Made by a program: the position numbers and the translations under genes | The notes under the pieces: generated by a model | What the model saw: only the letters and a program-made list of their open reading frames with translations | Databases searched by the model: none | What the model was told of the DNA's origin: nothing | Shown here: positions 44,733 through 54,900 of the stretch, piece by piece | Layout: each line of letters starts with the position of its first letter | How positions within the stretch are numbered: position 1 is the first letter of the stretch | Assembly (NCBI GenBank): GCA_037178625.1 | Contig: CM074132.1 | Coordinates: forward strand, 1 to 64,000 | Length of the DNA: 64,000 nt | Source of the DNA: Skeletonema tropicum | Lineage: Eukaryota > Bacillariophyta > Thalassiosirophyceae > Thalassiosirales > Thalassiosiraceae | Reading direction: 5' to 3'

Positions 44733-44889
44733 CATGGTGCAAATCGGCCGTAGGAGGGGTTTTGATGGCATTTTGTTTAGCCTCGGCGCAGATTTTTGCT
44801 AAAATAAGGTATGTAGGGTCTCTGCACATGTGCAGAGTCCCTCTGAAGAGGACTCCCACATGTGACAGAAGATCCTATGTAGGGTGGCA
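44733..44889 (-). repeat. Palindromic element family, copy E2
   Basis: On the minus strand it reads GCCACCCTACATAGGATCTTC, CACATGTG, AGTCCTCT..AGAGGGACT and the perfect 18-bp palindrome CTCTGCACATGTGCAGAG (44820-44837). It then continues about 85 bp as CTTATTTTAGCAAAAATCTG, GCGCCGAGGCT and CCTCCTACGGCCGATTTG. That tail matches copy E3 (53039-53220) closely, showing that the element is longer than its palindromic head. Confidence 0.8.
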
Positions 44890-45268
44890 GATAGGGTGGT
44901 GCTTGCGGATTGCGGAGGCGTGTCATCTTGGTTTGATTGCTGGTGTGTTCAAAGTTCTCGCTGTAGAAGACGCCCAATGAGTTTGTAAACCAATTATATA
45001 GGTTCAAATCTCATTTTGAATGCCGAACACCAACCACGAGAGTGAAGAAACGATGAGCGAGTTTGCAGAGAGAGAGCAGAGCCACGGGAACCGCAGAGCC
45101 ATCAACCACCTCAATCATTGATTCTTATTATTATTTGTGCACCAAGTATTGTACGGGGGGTGCGCTCACCACATACCACCTATCGATCCCCTCACATTAA
45201 TATCGATCAAGAAGATATCTCTTAAGGCAACAAAACAAAATTCAATATCTATATTTCCATCATCCATC

Positions 45269-45523
45269 ATGTTGTCCGAAGAATCCATTGACAAAGTAAG
45301 TTATCAAACCTACCACGGCGGCACCGAAGGCTCATGGACACCAGCAATCCTCTTATTCACCATTCTCCTCCTCCGATACCTTCTTCGCAATTCCATCACA
45401 TTTCAGCGATTTATTGGCAGTCGAAAGATTTATTGGAGGAGGAGATTGGGTTATAGAGATGAGACCAAATATCAGATGGGTGCGGGGGATGGTGCTAATA
45501 TGAAGTTGAAGCGACAGGGTTAA
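45269..45523 (+). CDS. Small single-pass membrane protein, unknown
   Basis: The 84-residue product starts at the ATG in CCATCATGTTGTCC. An in-frame upstream ATG at 45137 would add 44 residues of leader-like sequence, so the internal start is preferred. It begins MLSEESIDKVSYQTYHGGTE and has one hydrophobic segment (about residues 25-37, PAILLFTILLLRY). A basic region follows (RKIYWRRRLGYRDE) and a short polar tail ending LKRQG. The composition resembles small organelle inner-membrane subunits, but no family can be named. ACAAAGTAAGT near its start could act as a splice donor, so the model is not certain. Confidence 0.45.
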   Translation: MLSEESIDKVSYQTYHGGTEGSWTPAILLFTILLLRYLLRNSITFQRFIGSRKIYWRRRLGYRDETKYQMGAGDGANMKLKRQG

Positions 45524-45714
45524 AAAGGAAGGACGAGAGAAAAGGAGGCAGACTTATTTTTGATGTATTGCTTGATTTCTTATTTGTATTCAATTTTGCT
45601 TGAGTTGGTGTGATCCAGCACATGCTGTTTTGAACGAATGTGAGACACATTGACGGGGCTGCCTTTTTGCCTTTGAGTTTTTCTTAGAGAACACGTCAAC
45701 CTCAGGAATATACA

Positions 45715-46730
45715 TATATTTTAGACAGAGCGAAGATAAAAAAGAGGGAGAGGTGCAATTACATACAATACTGTTGACTTCTCTCCCCAAGAGGTGACGA
45801 TGTAAAACGGATGGAAAGTATTTCAGGTGGAGTGTCGAAGTTGCTAACATCAGTCCAACAAAAACATCAAGTCGACTGAATGAAACGCATAAAATACATC
45901 GTAGTAGATGGGATACCAACTACCATACGAAACTAATTCAAAGTGATTTGATTTCTATAGCATATTAATGTATTCCCCTAACTCTTCTTAAACAGGTGAG
46001 TAAGATGCATCAACACGGATAGTACACAACTTGACGATGGTGCAACGCATTTACAACAACGGGCGAAGAGCTTCTTGTTTCTTACAGCTTACAGTGTCCC
46101 CCAAAATCAAAATACTAATCTTCCTGGATCTGGATGTATTGTACCATTTGAGATGTTGGCAATTGTGTTACTCAAGAAGACCCGCAGCGGAACAAAATTT
46201 CTTGTCTGTCGTACCATCAAAGCATTCGCTCAGAGTGTTAGGGGCAGCGCCATCCATACAGCTAATGTTCTTGCAGCATAGGAACCACACTTTGTAGGTA
46301 TCGGTGTTGAATGTGCCGGTTTCAGCATTGGTATACTCGGATATATCGGTAGGACATCCAGGCTCACACACACCGTCACCAGCTGAATTGTCCGAATCAC
46401 CAAGATAAATTCCACAATCTCACTGCTAGTTCCGGTGAGACAAGAGGTGCATGCGTTAGGAGCATCGGGCGAGTCGAACCCAGCACCGTCAGGACATGAT
46501 TTGCAATGATCCGCATCAGCGTCCCACGGATTGGAGGCACCATTGTCGCACACGCACACACTCTTTCCGTTCACAATCTCACTGCTAGTTCCGGTGAGAC
46601 AAGAGGTGCATGCGTTAGGAGTATATCGGGCGAGTCGAACCCAGCACCGTCAGGACATGGAGATGGAGGCTCACACACACCGTCACCAGCTGAATTGTCT
46701 TCATTACCAAGATAAATTTCACCTTAGACA
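45715..46730 (-). pseudogene. Duplicated 3' end of the Cys-rich modular protein gene
   Basis: This ~1 kb block parallels about 46727-47700 block by block, with many indels, in both the non-coding 3' flank (TTTAGACAGAGCG, TATTTCAGGTGGAGTGT, ATAGTACACAACTT) and the coding part. The coding remnant reads CVCDNGASNPWDADADHCKS, CTSCLTGTSSEIV, CEPGCPTDISEYTN and FDGTTDKKFCSAAG in shifting frames. A further internal duplication of about 200 bp repeats the TCTCACTGCTAGTTCCGGTG segment (46419 and 46578). It has no start and is broken, so it is a partial-gene duplicate. Confidence 0.75.
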
Positions 46731-47248
46731 GAGCGAGAAGATAGAAAGAGGGAGAGGTGCACCTACATACTTACAATACTGACCTCTCTCAAAGAGGTGA
46801 CGGATGTGTAAAAAACGGATGAAAAAAGTATTTCAGGTGGAGTGTGGAAGTTGTAGCTCACACACATCTCAGTCCAACAAAACATCATCAAGTCGACAGA
46901 ATAAAAGAAACACACTTAAAAATACATCAGAGTAGATCGATGGGATGATACTTACCAGCTATCATATACGAAACTAATATTTCAAAGTAAAATGATTTCT
47001 AGAGCATATATATTAATGCATTCCCCCTACCTAACTCTTCTTGATAAAATGGTAAACAGTAAACAGGTAAGTAAGATGCATCACCACGGATAGTACACAA
47101 CTTTTGACGATGGTGCAACGCATTTACAATAACGAACGAAGAGTATCTTATTGTTTCTTACAGTGTCCCCCAAAATGCTAATCTTCCTGGATGGACCTTT
47201 CGAGATGATAATGGCAAGTGTTCCTAACAACTTAATCCCCCGCAGCAG
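46731..47248. other. 3' flank of the modular protein gene
   Basis: Non-coding; it is the parental copy of the duplicated flank at about 45715-46180, and contains no gene. Confidence 0.5.
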
Positions 47249-47352
47249 AACAGGGTGCGATCTGGGAAATAATAGCTACTGCAGCACATGTTCGTTATCA
47301 CTTAGTGTAGATAATGTCGCCTCTTGAGGGCCCACCAGACGTACTTTAATCA
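47249..47352. repeat. Dispersed repeat, copy 2 (partner of 27024-27156)
   Basis: GTGCGATCTGGGAAA, CACATGTTCGTTA, TGTCGCCTCTTGAGGGC and CAGACGTACTTTAA match 27024-27142 in order. It sits exactly at the 3' end of the modular protein gene. The stop codon of that gene (TAA, 47346-47348 on the minus strand) is formed by the last bases of the repeat. Confidence 0.55.
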
Positions 47353-50315
47353 TTACATAATCCCGCAGAAGAACAAAAAGTCTTGCCTGTCGTACCATCA
47401 TAGCAAGAGTTATCGGTTCTGTTATCTGTACAACCAGAGCTCTTGCAGCAAAGCTTGTAAGTGGAACCCGAGAAGTCTTTGCTGGTGTACACGAAACCGG
47501 AAGGACAAGCAGGCTCACACACACCGGTACCAGGTGTGTTATCCGCATTACCAAGATAAATTTCACCACTGGGACAGGATTTGCAATGATCCGCATCAAC
47601 GTCCCACGGATTGGAGGCACCATTGTCGCACACGCACGCACTCTTTCTGTTCACAATTTCACTGCTAGTTCCGGTGGGACAAGAGGTGCACTTCTTAGGA
47701 TTATCGGTCGAGTCGAGCCCATGAGTAGCGTCGCATTTCTGACAAGGTTTGACCGCAGGCGATGGCTTGAAGTAGTCTTCTGGATTGATCGCCCCACTGA
47801 CTGCAACCGTGGATTCCCCAGTTTGGCAATTTCCCTCCTTATCAACAAGCATTTTGCCGTTCGAAGCAAACACAGGGCCAAGATTATCTTCATTGAACGC
47901 ATCATCGAAAACATGAGATCCCAAAGCAGCACAATCGCCAACATCTTCCCATCCATTTGGCGATTTAGTAGGATTGTAATCGGGAGAATCTTGAATGAAC
48001 GGTGACCAACCTATGCAGATTTCTGTCCAGGGGTATGCCTTGCATTTACGTGCATCCCTCCCATACCTGACGAGTTGTCCAGCTTTGTACAACTTCAATG
48101 CTGTGCCTCCAGTACCAGTAGAAACTGTTGAACCACCCTTCACCCAGCTTTCAGCTTGCAAAACAACGTAAGCACCATCATCTGTTGTTTCCAAGTTGTA
48201 CTTGAACTGACAAGCCTTCTTAGCTTCGACATTATTGCTATCCAGGGTTGTGGGTGATAGTGTGGGAGACATCGTGCCTTCACAGTACCCCACCTTCTCC
48301 CAAGCTTGGCCGCCGTATTGAGTCCCAGGAGCATAACCCTCACTTTGACACCAAGGAGCAGTCATTGCATTCTTGCACATCCAGACAACACCATAAGTAT
48401 TGTCTTCGTTTTTCGAAACTGAGACATAGTCACCTGGTTTATAGTTGGGGTTGTTCGCGACGTACTCATCAGGACACCCGTCCTTTTCCCACCGAGCAAG
48501 AGAAGTAAACACGGGAGCTTGGGTAGGTGCGATGGTACCGGTGCAGCCACCGACGTAGGTCCAGGCATTCGGCCATCACAATTCGCCGTTGCACCCTTTC
48601 TCGGTGTTTGCAGGGGAGTACACTTCATTGCTACAAAACCCACTATTTGGCCAACTCTTGCACTTGTAAATCTTGCCGTAGGTCCCACCTGCAAGAGTAA
48701 TAGACACCTTGTCGCCTTCTTCGTAATCAGCGCTATCATCGTACGCTTCGGGACATCCTCCGACGTCACCAGCAAACGTGGGAGTGGCAGTAGGAGTTAA
48801 AGTACCAGTGCAACCACCTACGTAGGTCCAGGCATCCGGCCAGCACACTTCACCGTTGCACCCTTTCTCGGTATTCGCAGGGGAGTACGCTTCTTTAATG
48901 CAATTTCCACTATTTGGCCAACTCTTGCACTTGTAAATCTTGCCGTAGGTCCCACCTGCAAGAGTAATAGACACCTTGTCGCCTGCTTCGTATTCAGCGC
49001 TATCATCGTACGCTTCGGGACATCCTCCGACGTCACCAGCAAACGTGGGAGTGGCAGTAGGAGTTAAAGTACCAGTGCAACCACCTACGAAGGTCCAGGC
49101 ATCCGGCCAGCACACTTCACCGTTGCACCCTTTCTCGGTGTTCGCAGGGGAGTACGCTTCTTTGCCACAATGTCCACTATTTGGCCAACTCTTGCACTTG
49201 TAAATCTTGCCGTATGCCTCTCCTGCAGGAGTAATAGACACCTTGTCGCCTGCTTCGTAATCAGCGCTATCATCGTATGCTTCGGGACATCCTCCGACGT
49301 CACCAGCAAACGTGGGAGTGGCAGTGGGAGTAAATGTTCCAGCGCATGCTCCTACTCTGATCCAAGCTCGCGGCCAGCACTCGCCGCCGTTGCAGAGTTT
49401 CTCAGTGTTCAAGGGAGAGTACGCGTCATCGTTACACCACTGGCTCTCCGGAAAAGCCTTGCACCTGTACAAAATCGAAGTGCCGTCATCACGGGTGATA
49501 GCGACACTGTCATTTGCCTCGTAGGTGGTGCTGGAATCAAATTCCTCGGGGCAGCCCGCTTGGATTGCGGATGCGGAGAAGTTAGGAGACCCGGTTGGAG
49601 CTGCGGTACCCGTGCAAGATTTGATTGGCTTCCAATATAACACACCAATACCTTTGAGGTTGGGTTCATTCATAGCACAAAATAATGTAGCGCCGCTGCA
49701 TGTGTAGACAACTCCATTATTATCTGCCACCGTGTCACCAACCTCGTAGGTGGTAGTCGAATCATGTTCTGCTGGGCAGCCATCCCATCAGTGGTTGACT
49801 CGAGTAGACTGTAGGGATCAGCAGCCTGTAGATTCAAGTTTGATGTGAGAAAGAGCAAGAGCGTTAGAGATGAACGTCGTGTGGTAGTAATATGAGTCAA
49901 AATAAGTTGAATTTGAATGAATTACAGAGCGATTGAAATTGAACGAACTGAAATAACTTACACCGGCATCAGTTTGGCATTGTCCATAGAGAGACCAAGC
50001 ACTATTACCACTTCCGTTTTCTGAGCAACTGGGCTTGTCTCCACTATGTAAATTGTTTGGATATCCTGACAAGTAGTAGGAGAAACAATAAGTTTTGGTC
50101 GTAGTGACGGGTGGATCAGCCGAGTTGGTTTCAGAAGCTGTGCAGCATTGAGAATACCACACTTCTCCGACAGCAGGGGGTTCGAACTCGGAATTGAGTG
50201 GTGTACACTTCTTACACAACAACGCATCTCCATCATCCTCGCAGGAGGTCTGCAGTGCGGCGAGGGCACCCTGCACATAGATAGCGACGAAGAGAGCAAT
50301 TCCTTTCAGATACAT
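47346..50315 (-). CDS. Secreted Cys-rich modular protein with in-frame TGA
   Basis: Exon 1 (50315 to about 49962) encodes a signal peptide (MYLKGIALFVAIYVQGALA) and a Cys-rich start. A GCCG-GTGTAAGT donor and a GCAG acceptor near 49770 restore the frame of a ~2.4 kb exon. That exon has at least six modules of the type GCPEAYDDSADYEAGDKVSI, YGKIYKCKSWPNSG, CWPDAWTFVGGCTGT, linked by Thr/Pro stretches. The 'Y..GD.V......Y.CK....W..VG.C.GT' pattern resembles chitin-binding type 3 (CBM5/12-like) modules. A C-terminal Cys-rich EGF/TNFR-like part follows (CQKCDATHGLDSTDN, CVCDNGASNPWDVDADHC). In module 5 the conserved Cys codon TGC is TGA (48576-48578); the same frame stays open on both sides. A cell-wall or extracellular role is inferred. 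The gene may be a recent pseudogene, or the base may be an error. Confidence 0.75.
48754..49560 (-). repeat. 267-bp in-frame coding repeats
   Basis: The segment CATCCTCCGACGTCACCAGC recurs at 48754, 49021 and 49288, exactly 267 bp apart (89 codons). The three full modules between are almost identical in DNA, while the outer modules (before 48560 and after 49330) have diverged. This indicates recent expansion or gene conversion in the middle of the protein. Confidence 0.85.
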
Positions 50316-50441
50316 CCTTCAGAATGAGCGGTTGATGAATAGGAGGATGAGATCGGAGCAGGAGGAGATAGTTAGAGATAGAGAGGATATCAGAATAAGT
50401 TTGTTGTGTGATTAACAGCGGCCTTTTGGGGTGCGTGCGTT

Positions 50442-50498
50442 GTTGGTTTTTGGTAGCGTGGTTGGTTTTTGGTAGCGTGGTTGGTTTTTGGTAGCGTG
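50442..50498 (+). repeat. Three 19-bp direct repeats upstream of the modular gene
   Basis: GTTGGTTTTTGGTAGCGTG occurs three times without spacers, about 130 bp upstream of the start codon at 50315 (gene on the minus strand). It could be a regulatory repeat or simply slippage. Confidence 0.8.
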
Positions 50499-51959
50499 GC
50501 TCGTGCTGGCTGTACTGTCGGAGGAGACAAAAGAGACAAGAGACAAAAGGAGATTGTTTTCCCGGAGTATCTAGATCACGCAACACCAGATAGAACACAA
50601 AATTGCCAGGTGTACTGATTCCTTTTGTTGGATCAAGGGGTATCCTTAGGCTTTTCCGAAATCTGGAGCTAGTGTATGAACGTTGTACGTGGTGGGCGTG
50701 GGTAGAGTGTGTCACGTTGTATTTACGTGGGCAGACCGGCAGACCCGTCCATCCAGGGCGTCCATCCCACGCAAGATACGTTGAACGGTATTTGATGTAG
50801 GAAGTAGGAACGCGCGGCACTCTCTGGCTCAGCCAGCTATATCGTGTGTAGCGTGCGAGTTCGTAGAGAGAGAGCGGCATTTTTTTCGTTCTGTTTCCTT
50901 CGTCGATTTTGGGGCCGATAAAGAAGGAGAAAAGAAGGAGGAAAGTTCGCGTGCTCTGGATGGCTCTGGGTAGCAGCTATGGGTGGTGACGCTAGAGTAG
51001 CGCGCCTAAGTACTGGTATTTTTGATCGAAAATTTATAAGTTAGATAGTGTAGTCGAATATTGACTCCATGACAAAAGTAAGACAACCATTAGAAAGCTC
51101 TACTCCTCTACTATTCGACTGATGTGTTGCATTTGTTATTTGGTTGACTGTGAGTCGAGTTACAATCGTCCAAAATCGAGCGTGTGCTTGACTTTGGTGT
51201 GTGCACTCTTATTCGACACGACTTCCCAGCTTGGGCAACCCCCACTACAAGAGGCAAGACGAAGAGATGCCTGCTTGGGTTTGGAGCTGGTGTGATAGTA
51301 GTAATTTTGGTAGGTTGAAGTTGTTGTGCGTAGAAGAAATAATTATGCATTGTGAATCTGCGATTGCTGCATCCAGAGGACACCCTGCTCCTCCGTCCAA
51401 GAATGTTTGTCTTTTTGGTTGAGGAAATGCGATTTCTTGACGACATCGTAAATAGCGGATTAGAGATCTCTATTTTGGCACTGCGGGCGTGCATGTGTTA
51501 AAGACACAGTAGAAAATAAAAGAAGTGATACAAAGTGTAAGATATACACTCATCAAGATCAAGCGCATGTGATCCGACAGGTCACAGAAGAAGAAGAAGT
51601 CCATGCATTACGTAGATAGTTGTAGAGCTATCAGAGACAGTATATGATATTTCGAGAAGAACAGTGGCTTTGTGCTTGTTTTCTTGCTTTTCCATTGATA
51701 CTGTTCGAGTTACTCGCCGACCTTGATAATTCAAGCTCATCTCTACATCGCAGCATTTTGTTACAGGGATTTTGTCTGCCAAGACGTCCTCTTGATCATT
51801 GCTATCAGGTACTACTGATCCTTTGCTGCTAACTGCGTAGTCCGGCAGAGGTGAATGCACCCTTAGCCTTGGAGTTTGACTTGTTGAGTTTGTTGCTCTC
51901 TCTGCCTCTGCTCTTCTTGTTCTCGTTGTAATTTTGTGCTTCTCTGTCTCTTGTATCAG
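50499..51959. other. About 1.5 kb with no supported gene
   Basis: The left part is upstream sequence of the modular gene. A long minus-strand frame here (50233-50880) is unsupported and overlaps the true first exon out of frame. The rest shows only short frames. Confidence 0.45.
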
Positions 51960-52732
51960 GCTTGGATGCATTCTTCAGAAAGCGTTCATTTATCGCGCGT
52001 TTCCATGACACTGTCATCACACAGCTGGGAGATGACGATATTAATTAAGTCAAACGAGTTTGCAGCAAATGGAGCTAAAATCGAGCCCGCCCTACGCATC
52101 TACCCCGGATCAAACCATATGTATGTGCATAACAAATGAGGATCTTGACCAAGGGCGAGGCAACGGACTCTTTGCAAGTGCTTGAAATGAAAGTCAAACT
52201 CAGAAAGGATGGGCGGAAGAGGAGGTGGAAAAAATGGGACGGAAAGTAGGTATGGACTGTGTCGGTTGACGACGTCGAGTTGGTGGAGTTCGAGCACTAC
52301 CCAACAACCGACACCAAAGCAAGGACCTTCAAGCTCAAACCACAAGAATTTTCGGCTACAATCAAGTTCCCTCTGACTGAAACTAAGTATACTACAACCT
52401 TGAGCAACGCCAAGGTCAAACAGGTTCCTGTCAACTCTAACATAGCAACAACAGGCCACAAGCTGCAGGGAATGCCCAAAGACGTCCTCATCATCAATGA
52501 CTGGAATTATCGATATGTGGTGAACTGGGTCTACGTTGTCTTGTCGAGGGTGAGAACACTAGCTGGACTCTATCTGATGAAACCCTTAGACCTGGAACGC
52601 AGCTTCAATGTCCCTCAGAATCTCATTCGCTTCGAGCAACGGCAACGATTGAAGGCCAACAAAGAACGTCCAATTCTCGACATGTTGGGTTACCAATCAA
52701 ATGCAGAGATGGAAACGATGCAGATGCAGTGA
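51960..52732 (+). pseudogene. PIF1-like helicase C-terminal remnant
   Basis: The longest intact frame (52259-52732) reads VEFEHYPTTDTKARTFKLKP, IKFPLTETKYTTTL, VNSNIATTGHKLQGMPKDVL (motif V of PIF1/RecD-type SF1B helicases), NWVYVVLSRVRTLAGLYL (motif VI; V-LSRVRT) and KPLDLERSFNVP. Upstream, related sequence continues across stops and shifted frames (KIEPALRIYPGSNHMYVHN; DLTKGRGNGT- and KMKVKLRKDGRKRRW-like stretches between 52025 and 52250). No Walker A region is present. PIF1-like helicases of this sort are abundant in algal Helitron-like elements, so a mobile origin is likely. This copy is dead. Confidence 0.8.
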
Positions 52733-53038
52733 AGAGTTTAAGTCATCTAAAAGTTAGGGTTATTCATAGAGAAATAAAGAAGAAGCTGCTTAAGTAGGAG
52801 TATCCCAACCATTTTTTTTGAACGGCACCTCGGTGCCGTTCTCTGTAGAACTCTGGTATGTTTCTACGTGGAGAGGAGAACGGCACCGTTCTCAAAAAAG
52901 GCAGTAGGCCTCAAAATCTTTGTTAGGATAAAGCATGAGTCAAAATATGGCCTATATCTTATTATTGCATACAAGGGCTACAGGTTTTTTGAGAATAGAA
53001 GCACGAAAGCCGGGAGAAGCTTGCCCCGCCGCCGCGCG
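52733..53038. other. Short intergenic stretch with inverted GAACGGCACC motif
   Basis: GAACGGCACC occurs directly at 52820 and 52876, and inverted (GGTGCCGTTCTC) near 52832, forming a small imperfect fold. There is no gene. Confidence 0.45.
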
Positions 53039-53220
53039 CCACCCTACATAGGATCTTCTGTCACACGTGGGAGTCCTCTCCAGAGGGACTCTGCACGTGT
53101 GCAGAGACCATAGCTTATTTTGGCCAAAAACTGCGCCGAGGCTTTGCAACATGCCTTCAAAACCTCTCCTACGGCCGATTTGCGCCATGTCGGCAACGTT
53201 TTCAGGCTGTGGGCTGCAAC
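53039..53220 (+). repeat. Palindromic element family, copy E3
   Basis: The head is CCACCCTACATAGGATCTTC, a CACACGTG centre, AGTCCTCT..AGAGGGACT, and CTCTGCA-CGTG-TGCAGAG (53089-53106), then GAGACCATAGCTTATTTTGG. The tail, AACTGCGCCGAGGCTTTGC to CCTACGGCCGATTTGCGCC, matches copy E2. The last part, GCCATGTCGGCAACGTTTTC and CAGGCTGTGGGCTGCAAC, matches copy E4. E3 therefore links the other copies. A 22-bp direct repeat (GGGCTGCAACTCAGGTCACGTT) lies at its right end. Confidence 0.8.
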
Positions 53221-54076
53221 TCAGGTCACGTTGGGGCTGCAACTCAGGTCACGTTGTGATAACGTGATGCAACTCAGGGAAACGTAGGAATAGTACTAAT
53301 CCAAGATCCTTTCCATCACATATTGTGAAATCCATTATGAACGTGACAGCCCAGATCTTTTGCGCGTGCGTAGGTAAATACGGCTTGAGGGCATGGGGCG
53401 TGCCCCCGATGAGACAACTTGCCCGCCTGTAAAACTTACTACCCGCCGAGAGAAGCATCTGACTGTCGGCGCAATGATGCAAATTACATCAACTTCACGA
53501 CGCATAAATCGCTGCTGATGGTAGGTCAAATAGTAATCTGGAGTGCCCGCAACACCAAAATTTTATGCAGATTTCAATTTTGCACTCCACGGGCTGGTAG
53601 ATGCAACGGTCGCTTTCGCATTATTACATAGTTACGATGCTTATGATTTTGCACATGTTTCATCACCTCACTTCACTATCATCATATAAATCCACTTATA
53701 GTGCACAAATGCCATTCCATAGCAGTTTATCAATCAAATACTATTTAGAATGCGTCGACGTATATTTATTTATGTGCAAATCAAACAAATAGTAATCAAT
53801 AACAATCATCGTCATTTCCTTCTTGGTGGCATGCACCCCGTACCATCCCAAGGGAAGTCTTCTTCGTACAACTCTTCAGGTACAGTGCAAGTGTCCTAAA
53901 CTTTGACGTTGTTGTCTCTCATCGCTCTTCCATTAACATCTCTTGTCATCATTAATTGATGATATTGCCTCCAAGATCATCTGCATACTCCCTACCACAT
54001 TTCCTACATCGCATCTTTGATTTCTTTCTCTTCCTGGCTCATCTGCATCACCATCATAGTTTGTTGCAGCTATTTG
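53221..54076. other. No supported gene
   Basis: Only short frames are present; nothing is recognised apart from the 22-bp direct repeat at the left end. Confidence 0.4.
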
Positions 54077-54790
54077 CTAGTCCTCAGTATCCATTGTATC
54101 TGTAAAGGGATGCGCAACTGCCGGCATTTCAGGTTGACCAAACTCGGGAAGATACGTGACAGCTGTAGCTCGATTGGTGTGCTTATCGTGCAACATTGTG
54201 ATAGCCGGAGTGTGAGGACGAAGAGTGGCTGCCTCTACCGCCCTCCTCTTCATAGATTTATAGGCATCCTGAAGATGACTGGCTCTTTTGTACGTCAATG
54301 TTGGCTTGGAATGACCAAGAGTATCGACCCCGCTGTTCCAACTTGTAGCGAAGTCAGACAATCTTATTCCAGAGTAGTTATCGGCTTCATAATCTGTTCC
54401 TCCCTGGAAGTTACCGCCATTGTCTTTAAAGTATTTCCATTCGTCGTTTGAGCGCATTCTCTCTGTCGATCGATTTCTCCCAGTGAGTTTCGACAACCAA
54501 CTCGAAGAAGGAGGCATATCGATGGCAGCCTCCACTCCAGCATCAAGTCCATCATCGGAGAGATCATCCGCAGCTGCTGCCGCCATACTGTCGAGCTCAT
54601 CATCTACATCGGAATCGTCACCAACCTGGCTTGGCGCTTGTCTGGTATTGATAATGCCAAAGGACTTACCAGTGCACTGTAATGACTTCGATGATAAGTA
54701 CCCTCTCCGGAGCGTCGACGTCTTCGCCATGCAAATGTTTGTGGCCGGCGAGTTTTCTCCTCTTTTTTTCTCCCCTTTTTTCGCCCCCAA
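54077..54790 (-). CDS. Hypothetical protein with acidic Ala-rich segment
   Basis: The open frame of 237 codons reads: a basic start (MGAKKGEKKRGEN), an acidic stretch (DDSDVDDELDSMAAAAADDL), a helix-like middle (SSSWLSKLTGRNRSTERM, WKYFKDNGGNFQGGTDYEAD), and a C-terminus with AVTYLPEFGQPEMPAVAHPF. Composition after residue 50 is protein-like and the frame is clean. The acidic/Ser part suggests a soluble, perhaps nuclear, protein. The start codon lies a few bases from the end of palindromic copy E4, in the same orientation, so the first ~40 residues may be repeat-derived and the true start may be elsewhere. It could also be the C-terminal exon of a larger transposon or host gene. The family is not recognised. 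Confidence 0.4.
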   Translation of the reverse strand: MGAKKGEKKRGENSPATNICMAKTSTLRRGYLSSKSLQCTGKSFGIINTRQAPSQVGDDSDVDDELDSMAAAAADDLSDDGLDAGVEAAIDMPPSSSWLSKLTGRNRSTERMRSNDEWKYFKDNGGNFQGGTDYEADNYSGIRLSDFATSWNSGVDTLGHSKPTLTYKRASHLQDAYKSMKRRAVEAATLRPHTPAITMLHDKHTNRATAVTYLPEFGQPEMPAVAHPFTDTMDTED

Positions 54791-54793
54791 ATT

Positions 54794-54900
54794 TGTTGAA
54801 GCCCACAGGCTGAAAAAATTGCCGCCATGTCAATCTCAGCACATGTGCTGAGTCCTCCAAGTGACTCAGACAGGTGTCTGAAGATCCTATGTAGGGTGGC
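54794..54900 (-). repeat. Palindromic element family, copy E4
   Basis: On the minus strand it reads GCCACCCTACATAGGATCTTC, CAGACACCTGTCTG, AGTCACTTGGAGGACT, then the perfect 18-bp palindrome CTCAGCACATGTGCTGAG (54835-54852), then GACATGGCGGCAATTTTTTC and CAGCCTGTGGGCTTCAAC. Compared with E3 it lacks about 85 bp between the palindrome and the GCCATG(T)CGGCAA tail. The head belongs to the same subtype as E1. Confidence 0.8.

Noticed and set aside
48576..48578. Firm call of selenocysteine
   Set aside because: Only the TGA-at-Cys coincidence supports it. No SECIS could be recognised and the protein is secreted and disulfide-rich, so it is kept as a question rather than an annotation.
50233..50880. 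215-codon minus-strand frame
   Set aside because: It overlaps the signal-peptide exon of the modular gene out of frame and includes its upstream repeats.
54420..54851. 143-codon plus-strand frame
   Set aside because: It lies opposite the minus-strand 237-codon frame and includes the E4 palindrome; poly-Ala/Ser content comes from the complementary acidic stretch.
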